This document shows, piece after piece, positions 35,756 through 45,256 of a stretch of 51,434 bases of DNA. Source of the stretch: UBA5266 sp964610025 (GTDB lineage: Bacteria; Bacteroidota; Bacteroidia; Bacteroidales; WCHB1-69); NCBI GenBank assembly GCA_964610025.1, contig CAZSTX010000006.1, positions 1-51,434 of the forward strand, given 5' to 3'. The notes under the pieces were generated by a model. It was not told the origin of the DNA and did not search any database. It saw only the letters and a program-made list of their open reading frames with translations. The stretch's first letter is position 1. The number at the start of each line of letters is the position of its first letter. The translations under genes and the position numbers were made by a program.

Positions 35756-35763
35756 TACTTTTG
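35756..35763 (+). promoter_or_regulatory. -7 element for the DUF2520 gene
   Basis: TACTTTTG followed by CA, an exact TAnnTTTG match, 26 bases before the ATG at 35790. Confidence 0.55.
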
Positions 35764-35789
35764 CAATTAACTCATCAAAAAAAAAGACA

Positions 35790-36557
35790 ATGTATAAAAC
35801 AAAATTAAATATAGTTATCATCGGTGCTGGTAACGTTGCTTGGCATATGGCTAAGATAATGTTAAAAAAAGGAGTCAATATATTACAACTATATAGTCCA
35901 CATAGCGCAAAAGCACTTGCTCAAGACTTGCGTCTTCCTTACATCGATAACTTATCGTTATTAAAAGAAAATGCTGATATTTATTTGTTCTCAATAAAAG
36001 ATGATGCTTATCAAGAAATTGTCAATCAATTTCCTTATAAAAACAAATGTATGATACATACTTCTGGAAGTATTGATATGAATATATTTCAATCTATTTC
36101 AGACAATAGAGGCGTTATCTATCCTTTTCAAACATTTACAAAAAACGTAACCCTATCGTTCGAAAAAGTCCCTTTATGTTTAGAAGCAAGCAATCAGATG
36201 ATGGAAGATAAAATCACACAATTAGCTTGCCTACTTTCTAATAATCATCTGTTTATTAATAGTTCTCAACGTCAAAAACTGCATTTAGCAGGCGTGTTTG
36301 CATGCAATTTTACCAATGCCATGTTTCGTATTGCTAAAGAAATAATAGAAGAAAATGGAATGAATTTTTCTATTTTATTACCCCTTATAGAAGAAACAGC
36401 TCGTAAAATACAACTCTATCCTCCCGAAGAAGTACAAACAGGACCTGCTATAAGAAAAGACATAAAAACGATGCAACAACATATAAATATTATTGAAAAC
36501 AAAGACTATAAAGCACTTTATCAACTACTCTCTTCTATTATACAAAAGTACAAATAA
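35790..36557 (+). CDS. Rossmann-fold DUF2520 dehydrogenase-like protein
   Basis: 255 residues. N-terminal NAD(P)-binding fold with I-V-I-I-G-A-G-N-V-A-W-H-M-A at residues 8-21. Then M-I-H-T-S-G-S-I-D near 88, Y-P-F-Q-T-F-T near 108, and a C-terminal helical domain with H-L-A-G-V-F-A-C-N-F-T-N and G-P-A-I-R-K-D (residues 160-230). This layout matches ProC/6-phosphogluconate-dehydrogenase-like proteins of the DUF2520 family. The substrate is not known. Confidence 0.85.
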   Translation: MYKTKLNIVIIGAGNVAWHMAKIMLKKGVNILQLYSPHSAKALAQDLRLPYIDNLSLLKENADIYLFSIKDDAYQEIVNQFPYKNKCMIHTSGSIDMNIFQSISDNRGVIYPFQTFTKNVTLSFEKVPLCLEASNQMMEDKITQLACLLSNNHLFINSSQRQKLHLAGVFACNFTNAMFRIAKEIIEENGMNFSILLPLIEETARKIQLYPPEEVQTGPAIRKDIKTMQQHINIIENKDYKALYQLLSSIIQKYK

Positions 36558-36662
36558 CATTTAATTTTCACAAATAACTATCACAATATATATAGTAAAA
36601 AGACGTTTTTATTAAAATTCTTTAATCACAATCAAGCCATTAAATTATCAAAAATAAAAAAC

Positions 36663-37976
36663 ATGAAACAATTTGTATTTTTTATTTCTATTTTATTTAT
36701 TATAAATACATTACCTGCTCAATATCAAATAGACTATTGGGAAAACAACAATAAAAAAAGTGAAGGTCTTCTCATTAATGGATTAGAAGATAGCCTTTGG
36801 ATATATTATTATTCAAATGGAAATAAAAAAATGGAAGCTTACTATAAAGAAGGTAAAGGTGTAGGCAATTGGAAAACATGGTATTCAACAGGACAATTAT
36901 GGAGTGATTATTATCCCGATAGTGGTGTGTTTTTGAGTTGGTATCCCGATGGTACTCCCGAATGTAAAGGATTTTTCAAAAATTATCTAAAAGATGGGAA
37001 ATGGTACTTTTATCATAACAATGGTAAATTAAGCAAAAAATGCTCTTATATAAATGAATCATTAGAAGGATTTTGCGAAGAGTATTATCCAAGCGGAGCA
37101 GTTTATTTTAAAGGGACCTATTTTCACAATCATTTGCAAGGAATAGGCACTTGGTGGTATGAAAATGGAAAAATAGAAATGCAAGGAAATTTAAATAATG
37201 GCTTGCAAGATAGCATATGGCATTTCTTTCACGACAATGGTCAATTAGGCAGTAAAGGAAATTTTGTAGACGGGCTACAAGATGGAATATGGACATATTA
37301 CTATGAAACAGGGCAAAAGTGGAAAAATGGAAGTTTCAAAGAAGGCAAACGTCAAGGCATGTGGATTGCTTGGTATGAAAGCGGGAAAAAACAAAGAGAA
37401 GGAATTTTTGTTGACGACAAAGAACAAGGACATTGGGTGCAATGGTACGAAAACGGAAAAATAATAGATGATGGATATTTTCAAGCAGGCAATATGTGCG
37501 GACATTGGCAGGGTTGGTATCCATCAGGGATACAAAAATACAGCATTTATTATCAAAATAATATGAAAAATGGAAATTATTTATATTATTGGGAAAACAG
37601 TAAATTGCGAAGCAAAGGAAAATATACAAACGATACTAAAACAGGGAAATGGGAAGAATATTCACAATTAGGAAATCTCTTAGAAACTGGCAAATATAAA
37701 GCCGACAAAAAAGAAGGCATGTGGTCTTTTTATGGGAGAAAAGGAGAAATAGTTCGCAAACAAAGTTTTGCCAATCATCTCCCAAAAGGGAAATGGATAG
37801 AATATTATCCTAACGGAAAAAAACAAAGTGAAGGTGCGTATGATAATCTAATAAAAACAGGCATTTGGACTTATTATGACGCAAATGGAAAAATAGTATA
37901 TCAAGTCCAATATAAAAATGGCTCAAAATACAAAATATTAGTAGACGAAAAACCCAGCCCTAAAAAACCCCAATAA
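36663..37976 (+). CDS. secreted YwqK/MORN-like repeat protein
   Basis: 437 residues. Signal peptide about residues 1-20 (ending L-P-A-Q). The rest is roughly 17-18 tandem repeats of about 23 residues with the core G-x-W-x-x-W/Y-Y-x-x-G-x-x-x-x-x-G-x-F/Y-x-x-G-x-x-x-G. It is a longer relative of the lipoprotein at 30148-30768. Repeats of this kind fold as stacked beta-hairpins. The family name 'antitoxin' does not fit, as it is secreted and has no toxin partner. It ends 11 bases before rimO. Confidence 0.85.
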   Translation: MKQFVFFISILFIINTLPAQYQIDYWENNNKKSEGLLINGLEDSLWIYYYSNGNKKMEAYYKEGKGVGNWKTWYSTGQLWSDYYPDSGVFLSWYPDGTPECKGFFKNYLKDGKWYFYHNNGKLSKKCSYINESLEGFCEEYYPSGAVYFKGTYFHNHLQGIGTWWYENGKIEMQGNLNNGLQDSIWHFFHDNGQLGSKGNFVDGLQDGIWTYYYETGQKWKNGSFKEGKRQGMWIAWYESGKKQREGIFVDDKEQGHWVQWYENGKIIDDGYFQAGNMCGHWQGWYPSGIQKYSIYYQNNMKNGNYLYYWENSKLRSKGKYTNDTKTGKWEEYSQLGNLLETGKYKADKKEGMWSFYGRKGEIVRKQSFANHLPKGKWIEYYPNGKKQSEGAYDNLIKTGIWTYYDANGKIVYQVQYKNGSKYKILVDEKPSPKKPQ

Positions 37977-37987
37977 CTATTCGAAGA

Positions 37988-39349
37988 ATGGCAGTTATTC
38001 AACAATTTGTTATAAAATCACAAAAAAAACCTTTGAAAAAATCGCCTTTAATAGAAAGAAAGATTAATCTCATCTCTTTGGGTTGCTCTAAAAATACAGT
38101 AGATTCAGAACGATTAGCAAATCAACTCAAAATCAATGACTATAAAGTAGTTTTTGATTCAAAAAAACATTTACCGATAACTATTATTAATACTTGTGGA
38201 TTTATTCATGATGCAAAAGAAGAATCTATTGAAGTAATTTTAGAATGTACAAAAGCAAAGTCAGAAGGAAAAATTAAAATATTAATTGTATTTGGGTGCT
38301 TAGTGCAACGTTATAAAAAAGAATTAGAAAGCGAAATCCCCGAAGTAGATGCTTTTTATGGGGTGCAACACATTAGCGATATATTGACTTATTTAAACGC
38401 ACAATTTTTCCCAGCTCTCTTAATTAAAAGAGAATTAAATACTCCTTCGCATTATGCCTACTTAAAAGTTTCGGAAGGCTGCAATCACCATTGCTCTTTC
38501 TGTACTATTCCACAAATAAGAGGAAAACATATCTCAATCCCTTTAGAACAAATTGTTAGAGAAGCCAATTTATTGGTTAACAATGGAGCTAAAGAGTTAA
38601 TATTAATAGCACAAGATTTAAGTTATTATGGGATAGATCTATACAAAAAGTCTTATTTAGATAAACTATTAGAAAAACTACTCGCTATTCCTTCTTTAAA
38701 TTGGATTCGATTGCATTATATGTATCCCAATATGTTTCCAACTGAAATTCTTGATACAATAAAAAACAACGAAAAAATTTGCAATTATTTAGATATTCCT
38801 TTACAGCATATTAACGACAAGATACTACAATCAATGAAGCGCCATATTACCGAAAAGGAAATCAGAAAATTTATAGATACTATACGAGCAAAAATTCCAA
38901 ATGCAGCATTGCGAACTTCTCTTATTACAGGCTTCCCGGGCGAAACAAAAAAAATATACCGCCAACTTGAAAATTTTATTACTGAAATACAATTTGATAG
39001 ATTAGGAATTTTTACTTATTCACACGAAGAAAACACAGCGGCTTACACATTAACAAACAACATATCAACAAAAGAAAAAGAAGCAAGAAAAGAAAATTTA
39101 ATGTTTATTCAACAAGAAATCTCTTTAAAAAAAAATCAAGAAAAAAAAGGAAAAACCCTAAAAGTTTTGATCGATGATAAAAATAAATCATATTATATTG
39201 GACGCACAGAATTCGATTCTCCCGAAGTAGATAATAATGTTTTAATACCCAAAAAAACAAACAAATGTAAAAAAGGAGAATTTTATCCTATTCTTATAAC
39301 AAAAGCAAATCACTTTGATCTCTATGGAGATATTAATACAAAAATTTAA
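37988..39349 (+). CDS. rimO: ribosomal protein S12 methylthiotransferase RimO
   Basis: 453 residues. Radical SAM enzyme that adds a methylthio group to an Asp of ribosomal protein S12. N-terminal UPF0004 domain with its three cluster cysteines: S-L-G-C-S-K-N-T-V-D-S-E (Cys33), I-N-T-C-G-F-I, and F-G-C-L-V-Q-R-Y. Radical SAM motif C-N-H-H-C-S-F-C near residues 165-172. A C-terminal TRAM domain follows. G-C-S-K-N-T-V-D-S-E and I-R-G-K-H-I-S favour RimO over MiaB. It has an extra 25-residue basic N-terminus. Confidence 0.93.
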   Translation: MAVIQQFVIKSQKKPLKKSPLIERKINLISLGCSKNTVDSERLANQLKINDYKVVFDSKKHLPITIINTCGFIHDAKEESIEVILECTKAKSEGKIKILIVFGCLVQRYKKELESEIPEVDAFYGVQHISDILTYLNAQFFPALLIKRELNTPSHYAYLKVSEGCNHHCSFCTIPQIRGKHISIPLEQIVREANLLVNNGAKELILIAQDLSYYGIDLYKKSYLDKLLEKLLAIPSLNWIRLHYMYPNMFPTEILDTIKNNEKICNYLDIPLQHINDKILQSMKRHITEKEIRKFIDTIRAKIPNAALRTSLITGFPGETKKIYRQLENFITEIQFDRLGIFTYSHEENTAAYTLTNNISTKEKEARKENLMFIQQEISLKKNQEKKGKTLKVLIDDKNKSYYIGRTEFDSPEVDNNVLIPKKTNKCKKGEFYPILITKANHFDLYGDINTKI

Positions 39350-39423
39350 AGTAAAATAGTTAGATTGAAATAAAGTAAAATTTATATCGTTAAAAAAAAT
39401 ACAAGTATAAACATCTCTCTATT

Positions 39424-40245
39424 ATGAACAACATACATCAACAATTGCCTTATTTACAATACAAATCATCTTATAATTTCTTTCTAATTGCTGGACCTTG
39501 CGTTATCGAAAACGAACAAATGCCATTAGAAATAGCTTCTTTTATAAAAAAAATTACAGATAAATTAGAAATCCCTTTTATTTTCAAAGCTTCTTATCGA
39601 AAAGCCAATCGTTCTAGTATACATTCTTTTACTGGAATAGGTGATAAAAAAGGATTAGAAATTTTAGCCAATATCAAAAAATCTTTACTTATTCCTGTTT
39701 TAACCGACATTCACACCCCAGAAGAAGCAATGATGGCAGCCAATTATGTTGATATATTACAAATACCTGCTTTTCTTTGCCGACAAACCGATTTACTTAT
39801 TGCTGCAGGACAAACAAATCTTCCCATTAATATTAAAAAAGGTCAATTTGTATCTCCCGAAGCTATGCAGTTTGCTGTAGAAAAAATACGCTCAACAGGC
39901 AATCCCAAAGTAATGCTTACAGAGCGAGGAAATTCATTTGGTTATCAAGATTTAATCGTTGATTTTTGCGGTATAGATATAATGAAAAAAAACAATTGTC
40001 CTCTTATTTTAGACGTTACCCATTCTTTGCAACAGCCTAACCAAACAGCAGGAGTAACAGCAGGGAAAAAGTTATCTATTAACACTTTAGCAAAAGCAGG
40101 AGTTGCCGCAGGATTCGATGGTATTTTTCTTGAAACACATCCTATGCCCGAACAAGCTTTATCAGATAAATCAACAATGTTACCTCTTAATGAATTAGAA
40201 TCTCTTTTAGAAAAATTAATAAAAATAAGAAAAGCAATATTGTGA
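39424..40245 (+). CDS. kdsA: 3-deoxy-8-phosphooctulonate synthase (Kdo-8-P synthase)
   Basis: 273 residues. It condenses phosphoenolpyruvate with arabinose-5-phosphate to make Kdo-8-phosphate, the precursor of the LPS inner core. Motifs: L-I-A-G-P-C-V-I-E near residue 20; F-K-A-S-Y-R-K-A-N-R-S-S near 57-68; D-I-H-T-P-E-E; L-Q-I-P-A-F-L-C-R-Q-T-D-L; K-G-Q-F-V-S-P; T-E-R-G-N-S-F-G-Y; and D-V-T-H-S-L-Q-Q-P. It lies 74 bases after rimO, with no clear promoter of its own. lpxB and lpxH in the same window serve the same end product. Confidence 0.97.
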   Translation: MNNIHQQLPYLQYKSSYNFFLIAGPCVIENEQMPLEIASFIKKITDKLEIPFIFKASYRKANRSSIHSFTGIGDKKGLEILANIKKSLLIPVLTDIHTPEEAMMAANYVDILQIPAFLCRQTDLLIAAGQTNLPINIKKGQFVSPEAMQFAVEKIRSTGNPKVMLTERGNSFGYQDLIVDFCGIDIMKKNNCPLILDVTHSLQQPNQTAGVTAGKKLSINTLAKAGVAAGFDGIFLETHPMPEQALSDKSTMLPLNELESLLEKLIKIRKAIL

Positions 40246-40263
40246 AATTAATCGCATATTTTC

Positions 40264-42120
40264 TTAAAATTGAAAATAAATAAACGCTTGCAAATCAGAA
40301 GTAATAAATTGATAAATAATAAACACTGCCACCACAACAGCTATTAATTGCAACGATTTGGGAAGCAAAGCAAAATTAATACGATACCATCTTTTCCAAT
40401 TTTCTGGTAGCCAATGAATAAACATTCCAACAAAAAATAACAGAAAAATATTTCTATATTCATAAATAATAGAAGGAATTAAAGAAAAATTCCACTTTCC
40501 TCCTATTTGATTTACCATATCTTTAGCAGTATTCCACGCTATTTCATTTGCTTCTGCTGGATTAAGATTAGATCCTGAACGAAAAAACAAACGTGTAAAA
40601 GTAATAAATATAAATGTTAAAAAGATACCCCATGCCCTATTAACATATTTTAAAGTATGATTAGCTGTTATCAAACGATAAATTGTACTTATCAGTGTTC
40701 CCCCCAAGATAATTCCTGTCCACACTGTACCTATCTGTAAAGCAGGGTAATGAAAAAAATAATTGAAAATATAAAATATTAGAAAAAGCAAAAAAGTTAT
40801 TCCTAATTGTTGATACATGGCGCATTTACGCCAAATTTTAAATATCAAAATCCCCACCCCATTTAGTCCACCCCATATCATAAAATTCCAACTAGCACCA
40901 TGCCACAATCCTCCTAATAGCATGGTATTCATTAAATTAATATTAGTAGATATTTTCTTTCGTGCCGATGGCGAAAAAACAAAAAACAATACTAATACCA
41001 CAAATAAAATCAAAACACTTAATGTTACCCATAAGGTATTGGCTAAAAAAATTACAATTAACGCTATAAAAAATATAAAGAAATAAGTAGCAAAGGTAGC
41101 TTTTCGATTGCCTCCCATTGGAATATAAAGATAATCTTTTAGCCAAGAAGACAATGATATATGCCATCTCTTCCAAAAATTACCAGGATTAGTAGCTTTA
41201 TAAGGAGAGTCAAAGTTTTTAGGTAAATGAAAACCCATAAGCATTGCCACACCAATAGCTATATCGGTATATCCTGAAAAATCAGCATAAACCTGTAATG
41301 AATATCCAAATAATGCCATCAGATTTTCAAATCCAGTATACATCATCGGATTGATAAATACTCTATCAATAAAATTAACTGCAATGTAATCGCTCAAAAT
41401 CATTTTTTTCAACATCCCATTCAGTATCCAAAATAAGGCAATCCCGAATTGTTTTTTAGTAAGGAAAAATTTTTGATAAATTTGTGGAATAAAAACATTA
41501 GCTCTCACGATAGGTCCCGCCACTAATTGAGGAAAAAAAGACACATAAAAACCAAAATCAAAAACATTAGTCAATGCCTTAAGTCTTCCTCTATAAACAT
41601 CTACTACATAACTTATTATTTGAAATGTAAAAAAAGAAATCCCTACAGGCAGCAAAATAACTTCTACCGTAAAATGTGTCCCCGCTAAATGATTCGACCA
41701 TTTTGCCAAATAATTTATTATTTGATTATTGGTCGTAAATAAATTGTTGTATATATCTGTAAAAAAATAAGCATATTTAAAATAAAATAGCACAAACAAA
41801 TTAACTATCACGCTAATAGATAAAAATATTTTCTTTTTTATAGCTGTTTTTCTTTTTTCTATTTTTTTTGCTATAAAAAAATTAAAAACAATAGCAAAAA
41901 TCAACATTAGTACAAAAAGACCACTTGTTTTAAAATAGAAAAACAAACTCACAAAGAACAAAAATATACTTCTCAATAGCAGCTTGTTATGAAGCAAGCA
42001 AAAAAAGGCAAATATAATAGCGAAAAATGCCCAAAAATAAAATTGAGTAAATAAAAGAGGTTGCTTTTCATTAAATGAAAATATTGTATATAAATAATTA
42101 AGTATATTATTAATATTCAT
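40264..42120 (-). CDS. MBOAT family O-acyltransferase (AlgI-like)
   Basis: 618 residues with about 12-14 transmembrane helices. MBOAT landmarks: L-P-V-G-I-S-F-F-T-F-Q near residue 150; V-A-G-P-I-V-R-A; D-F-S-G-Y-T-D-I-A-I-G; T-N-P-G-N-F-W-K-R-W-H-I-S-L-S; Y-I-P-M-G-G-N-R; and the catalytic His in G-G-L-W-H-G-A-S-W-N (about His407). Proteins of this type pass acyl groups, usually acetyl, across the inner membrane to exported polysaccharides. Its start overlaps the SGNH gene upstream by 11 bases, so it works with it. The acyl acceptor is not known. Confidence 0.92.
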   Translation of the reverse strand: MNINNILNYLYTIFSFNEKQPLLFTQFYFWAFFAIIFAFFCLLHNKLLLRSIFLFFVSLFFYFKTSGLFVLMLIFAIVFNFFIAKKIEKRKTAIKKKIFLSISVIVNLFVLFYFKYAYFFTDIYNNLFTTNNQIINYLAKWSNHLAGTHFTVEVILLPVGISFFTFQIISYVVDVYRGRLKALTNVFDFGFYVSFFPQLVAGPIVRANVFIPQIYQKFFLTKKQFGIALFWILNGMLKKMILSDYIAVNFIDRVFINPMMYTGFENLMALFGYSLQVYADFSGYTDIAIGVAMLMGFHLPKNFDSPYKATNPGNFWKRWHISLSSWLKDYLYIPMGGNRKATFATYFFIFFIALIVIFLANTLWVTLSVLILFVVLVLFFVFSPSARKKISTNINLMNTMLLGGLWHGASWNFMIWGGLNGVGILIFKIWRKCAMYQQLGITFLLFLIFYIFNYFFHYPALQIGTVWTGIILGGTLISTIYRLITANHTLKYVNRAWGIFLTFIFITFTRLFFRSGSNLNPAEANEIAWNTAKDMVNQIGGKWNFSLIPSIIYEYRNIFLLFFVGMFIHWLPENWKRWYRINFALLPKSLQLIAVVVAVFIIYQFITSDLQAFIYFQF

Positions 42121-43363
42121 ATTGCTTGCTGTATTCTTCTAAATGATGTATATATTCTGTTATCAAAGCATTAAAAAATAAATTTCCCAATAATTTATAC
42201 CCTTTCGTAGTAAAATGTATTTTATCTCTTTGTGCTAATCCTTCATCTTCCCATTTTTTCATCGACTCTAAGCCACCCATCAATGTAAATAAATCCCAAA
42301 CTCCCGCATTATACTTTTCAGCTAATTGATAAAAAGCTTCCTTTGCTAATAACCCATTCGTGTTATTATAATATCTTTTTTTATAGCGTTTATAACTGTC
42401 ATTATTAGTTATAAAAATAAATTCACACGATGGAGACACTGAACGTATGCGTTGAATTAAAGCATCGTAATTTCTCTTAAACACAACTGTATCAAACAAA
42501 TTCCCACTTGCATCATTAATTCCGATTGCAAACACACATAAATCTGGGTTTACAAAATTTAAATCTTTTTCAAAATATTCACATTTCAAATAAGAAGGAA
42601 CGCTAGCACCATTCACTCCTACAGCATGATAAGTAATTCCTGAAAATTGATTGTCTATAATCAAACCTCTCACATAAAAAGGCTCCCATAGCGTATCGTT
42701 TATCTTTTCAAACGTAATATAGAAATGATCAACATATTGCTCTATTGTAAACAAATAGGATTTATAAACGCTATCGTAAACTCCTTCAATTGTATCTAAA
42801 TCTATGTGTAATAAAGGTTTTATATATCCAGAATCGCAATATCCTAACAAGCGAATGCTATTTAACTCAAAAGAAACACTATCATTATTGCGAGCAGTAA
42901 TTCCTATTTTAGCATCTTCATTTTCAGAGATAATCAACATTCCACTCAAACCTAAAGGATAAGGAATATCTTTGTTTACATTTCTAACTATCTGCCACTT
43001 CCCATCATAAGTTGTTAAAAAGCTATAAGGATTATTTGTCTTAGCAGCCGCAAATGGAAATACGACACCTAATCCTCCAACGATATACGGATATATTGAC
43101 AGCAAATTATTGGCAATAGTATGAGTAAAAACGCCTGCCTGCACATGTGAACCTCCAATATGCATAATGTTTATCTTTCCTTCTCCTTCAAAAATCAATT
43201 GATCCATTTTTTCAAAAAACAAAGGCAATCTATTATTCGTTGGAAAAATAAGTTGATTATTATTATTTATTATTTCTTGATTTTCAATCTTTTTTAATAA
43301 AGATTGAGATTGTATTTCTACAAAAAACAATAACATTAAAAAACAGAAAAAACAATTTTTCAT
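42110..43363 (-). CDS. secreted SGNH/GDSL-family hydrolase
   Basis: 417 residues. Signal peptide about 1-20. SGNH blocks: I-M-H-I-G-G-S-H-V-Q with Ser72 (GGS replaces the usual GDS); F-A-I-G-I-N-D-A-S near 280, carrying the Gly-x-Asn pattern; and D-K-I-H-F with Asp380 and His383. The catalytic triad is kept. In AlgJ/AlgX or PatB-type pairs, such proteins act with an MBOAT partner to place acetyl groups on a periplasmic glycan. It starts on the last base of the previous gene's stop and overlaps the MBOAT gene by 11 bases, so all three are coupled. Confidence 0.85.
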   Translation of the reverse strand: MKNCFFCFLMLLFFVEIQSQSLLKKIENQEIINNNNQLIFPTNNRLPLFFEKMDQLIFEGEGKINIMHIGGSHVQAGVFTHTIANNLLSIYPYIVGGLGVVFPFAAAKTNNPYSFLTTYDGKWQIVRNVNKDIPYPLGLSGMLIISENEDAKIGITARNNDSVSFELNSIRLLGYCDSGYIKPLLHIDLDTIEGVYDSVYKSYLFTIEQYVDHFYITFEKINDTLWEPFYVRGLIIDNQFSGITYHAVGVNGASVPSYLKCEYFEKDLNFVNPDLCVFAIGINDASGNLFDTVVFKRNYDALIQRIRSVSPSCEFIFITNNDSYKRYKKRYYNNTNGLLAKEAFYQLAEKYNAGVWDLFTLMGGLESMKKWEDEGLAQRDKIHFTTKGYKLLGNLFFNALITEYIHHLEEYSKQYEY

Positions 43364-44799
43364 TAATCTAATTGCATAAATTTTTCAATAATTGCAGGAT
43401 TTTGTCGCTTACGAAGTTGATAAAAATCGTGATGTATAAGCAAACTATTGGATAATATACTTGCTATTTCTAAAGCTCCTATTTCAGTAAAATGAATATA
43501 ATCAGGTCCTGCCCAAGGGGGTGAATGTTTCACCCATTGTATCATCGAATTTCTCCCTCCCATCACATTAAATAAATCCCAGTAAGCAGCTCCATTTTTC
43601 AACACTATTTCTTTCAATGCATCATTCATTTTTGGGAGATAAGTATAGGTTTGTATTTGTCCATCAATTCTTTTTGCCATATCTGATGGACCAATAAACA
43701 ATATTTCTGCTTTCGGATTAACGCGTTTTAAGTATTGAATTTGCTTTGCAATATTTCGCATATACGACTCTATTGCTTTATCACTATTAATTTGAGGCAT
43801 CATATTACCCCCATACTGCATAATAATTAATGCAACATTCATTGCTTGATAAGACTGAGCTAACAATGCCGAATCAATACGTGTAAATATAGTTCCAGAA
43901 CCTCCTCGCATAGGAACATTGCTAAGTGTTACTCCATTTTTTCCACTCAACGATATACCATATATTTCACCTACTCCACTAAAAGTAAATGTTGCTTGAG
44001 AAATTGGGTCATTAAAATCCCATTTTAAAACTGTAACACCTTTTTTAGTAGTATTAATGGTTCGCGTTTGATTTCTACATATAGCCGTAAATTTACCTTG
44101 ATTATTTCCAACGATAAGATGAGCTTGTTGAAAAGTTTTTGCATACTCTTGCGTTCTTTTCCCACTACTTGTTCTCACTGTAATAATTGCATTATCATAT
44201 AATTGAGCAAAAGTCCCCATTAATCCATAGCGTCTATGGTTAGCTCGTGGCTGCGAAGTATCTCCATAAACAACATAACGCTGCAAATTACCAGAATAAG
44301 TTTGAACAATAGTAAATGATGGAATTGTTTGAATAGGAGGAAGAATCCCTGCTCCCATTCCTCCAAAACGTTCTTGCAAACGTTGCCGTAATAGACTTGA
44401 AATCCTATCCATTTCTATCTGCGAATCGCCATAGTGTATGATCGTTGTAACATCACTATTTTTTGAATTGTCTAATACTTCGAACAATTTATCAAAAAAC
44501 TTATAATTATTATGCGGAAAATGAATGCGTGTTATATCATTATATACATAGTCTTTATAGTATTTCAAGCTATCAATAGTAGATTTTATCGTTTGCAAAT
44601 TTTGTTTTTCCTGCAAATTATGGACAGTTTCATCTAAATCGATATTGTTTTCCTTTTCTTGACTTACTATTGATGTAGGCAAAGGAAATCGTAGTACTAA
44701 ATTGCCCAACTGCACCCCTTCTCTAGGAAAAACACTTCCTAAAATAGCTAAAGAAACAAAACACATAAAAATAAATAACAATATTTTATATGGTTTCAT
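43363..44799 (-). CDS. membrane-anchored SGNH/GDSL-family hydrolase
   Basis: 478 residues. N-terminal signal anchor (about 4-22) and a helical linker, then the SGNH domain: I-I-H-Y-G-D-S-Q-I-E with Ser126; I-M-Q-Y-G-G-N-M-M, with the Gly-x-Asn pattern; L-F-I-G-P-S-D-M-A; and P-D-Y-I-H-F-T with Asp433 and His436. It is a distant relative of the next gene. A carbohydrate-binding-like beta insert lies between the first and second blocks (about 170-310). It leads the three-gene cassette with MBOAT last. A TAATTTTG -7 element lies 43 bases upstream. Confidence 0.85.
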   Translation of the reverse strand: MKPYKILLFIFMCFVSLAILGSVFPREGVQLGNLVLRFPLPTSIVSQEKENNIDLDETVHNLQEKQNLQTIKSTIDSLKYYKDYVYNDITRIHFPHNNYKFFDKLFEVLDNSKNSDVTTIIHYGDSQIEMDRISSLLRQRLQERFGGMGAGILPPIQTIPSFTIVQTYSGNLQRYVVYGDTSQPRANHRRYGLMGTFAQLYDNAIITVRTSSGKRTQEYAKTFQQAHLIVGNNQGKFTAICRNQTRTINTTKKGVTVLKWDFNDPISQATFTFSGVGEIYGISLSGKNGVTLSNVPMRGGSGTIFTRIDSALLAQSYQAMNVALIIMQYGGNMMPQINSDKAIESYMRNIAKQIQYLKRVNPKAEILFIGPSDMAKRIDGQIQTYTYLPKMNDALKEIVLKNGAAYWDLFNVMGGRNSMIQWVKHSPPWAGPDYIHFTEIGALEIASILSNSLLIHHDFYQLRKRQNPAIIEKFMQLD

Positions 44800-44841
44800 A
44801 ACATCTAAATTTTATTTTAATGTATTTAATTTTCAAAACGG

Positions 44842-44849
44842 CAAAATTA
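44842..44849 (-). promoter_or_regulatory. -7 element for the SGNH-SGNH-MBOAT cassette
   Basis: TAATTTTG followed by CC on the minus strand, an exact TAnnTTTG match, 42 bases before the ATG at 44799. Confidence 0.55.
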
Positions 44850-45192
44850 CTAAAATAATAACTATCTATTGACTTTTTATATAAAAAAATCAGATTATTT
44901 AACAATAACTCATAGAAAAAAAACATTACAACTTATTGTAATAAAATGAAATAATTCTTTTTTATGCTCTGCATATTTATAATTTTTTTCCATTAAATCA
45001 TTTCCTAATAATAAACATTATTTACTGTTACAGCCATTGCACTTAATGTATTACTTTCTATTACGGCATCTCTAACATCACTAATAGATAGCAATATAGA
45101 ATCTCTATATATTTATTTTGAACAAGTAAAAAAATGTTAATTTATTATTTTATTTTTTACAAAAAAAACATAAAACATAAATAAAAAGATTG

Positions 45193-45200
45193 TATCTTTG
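45193..45200 (+). promoter_or_regulatory. -7 element for rpsO
   Basis: TATCTTTG followed by CA, an exact TAnnTTTG match, 56 bases before the ATG at 45257. The leader would be about 50 bases. Confidence 0.6.
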
Positions 45201-45256
45201 CAGACTTATAAAAAATTTTAAGAAAAGACATTAATTTAAAAGGAAATTCAATTATT

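Larger units (their letters stand above)
44800..45256. other. 457-base intergenic region with possible gene remnant
   Basis: Between the SGNH cassette and rpsO. It holds the two outward-facing -7 elements listed separately. On the minus strand, 45112-45005 is open for 35 codons and ends in a stop; the translation (ending A-V-T-V-N-N-V-Y-Y) and its higher G+C look more protein-like than the flanking DNA. It has no start codon at its head. It may be the 3' end of a lost gene, or chance. The rest is AT-rich with nothing I can name. Confidence 0.4.

Noticed and set aside
37108..37629. Several long minus-strand frames inside the YwqK-like gene
   Set aside because: They are mirror frames of the repetitive plus-strand gene. 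Their translations are low-complexity and Phe/Ile/Cys-rich with no family features.
36663..37976. Toxin-antitoxin system (YwqK antitoxin name)
   Set aside because: The protein is secreted, made of surface-type repeats, and has no toxin gene beside it.
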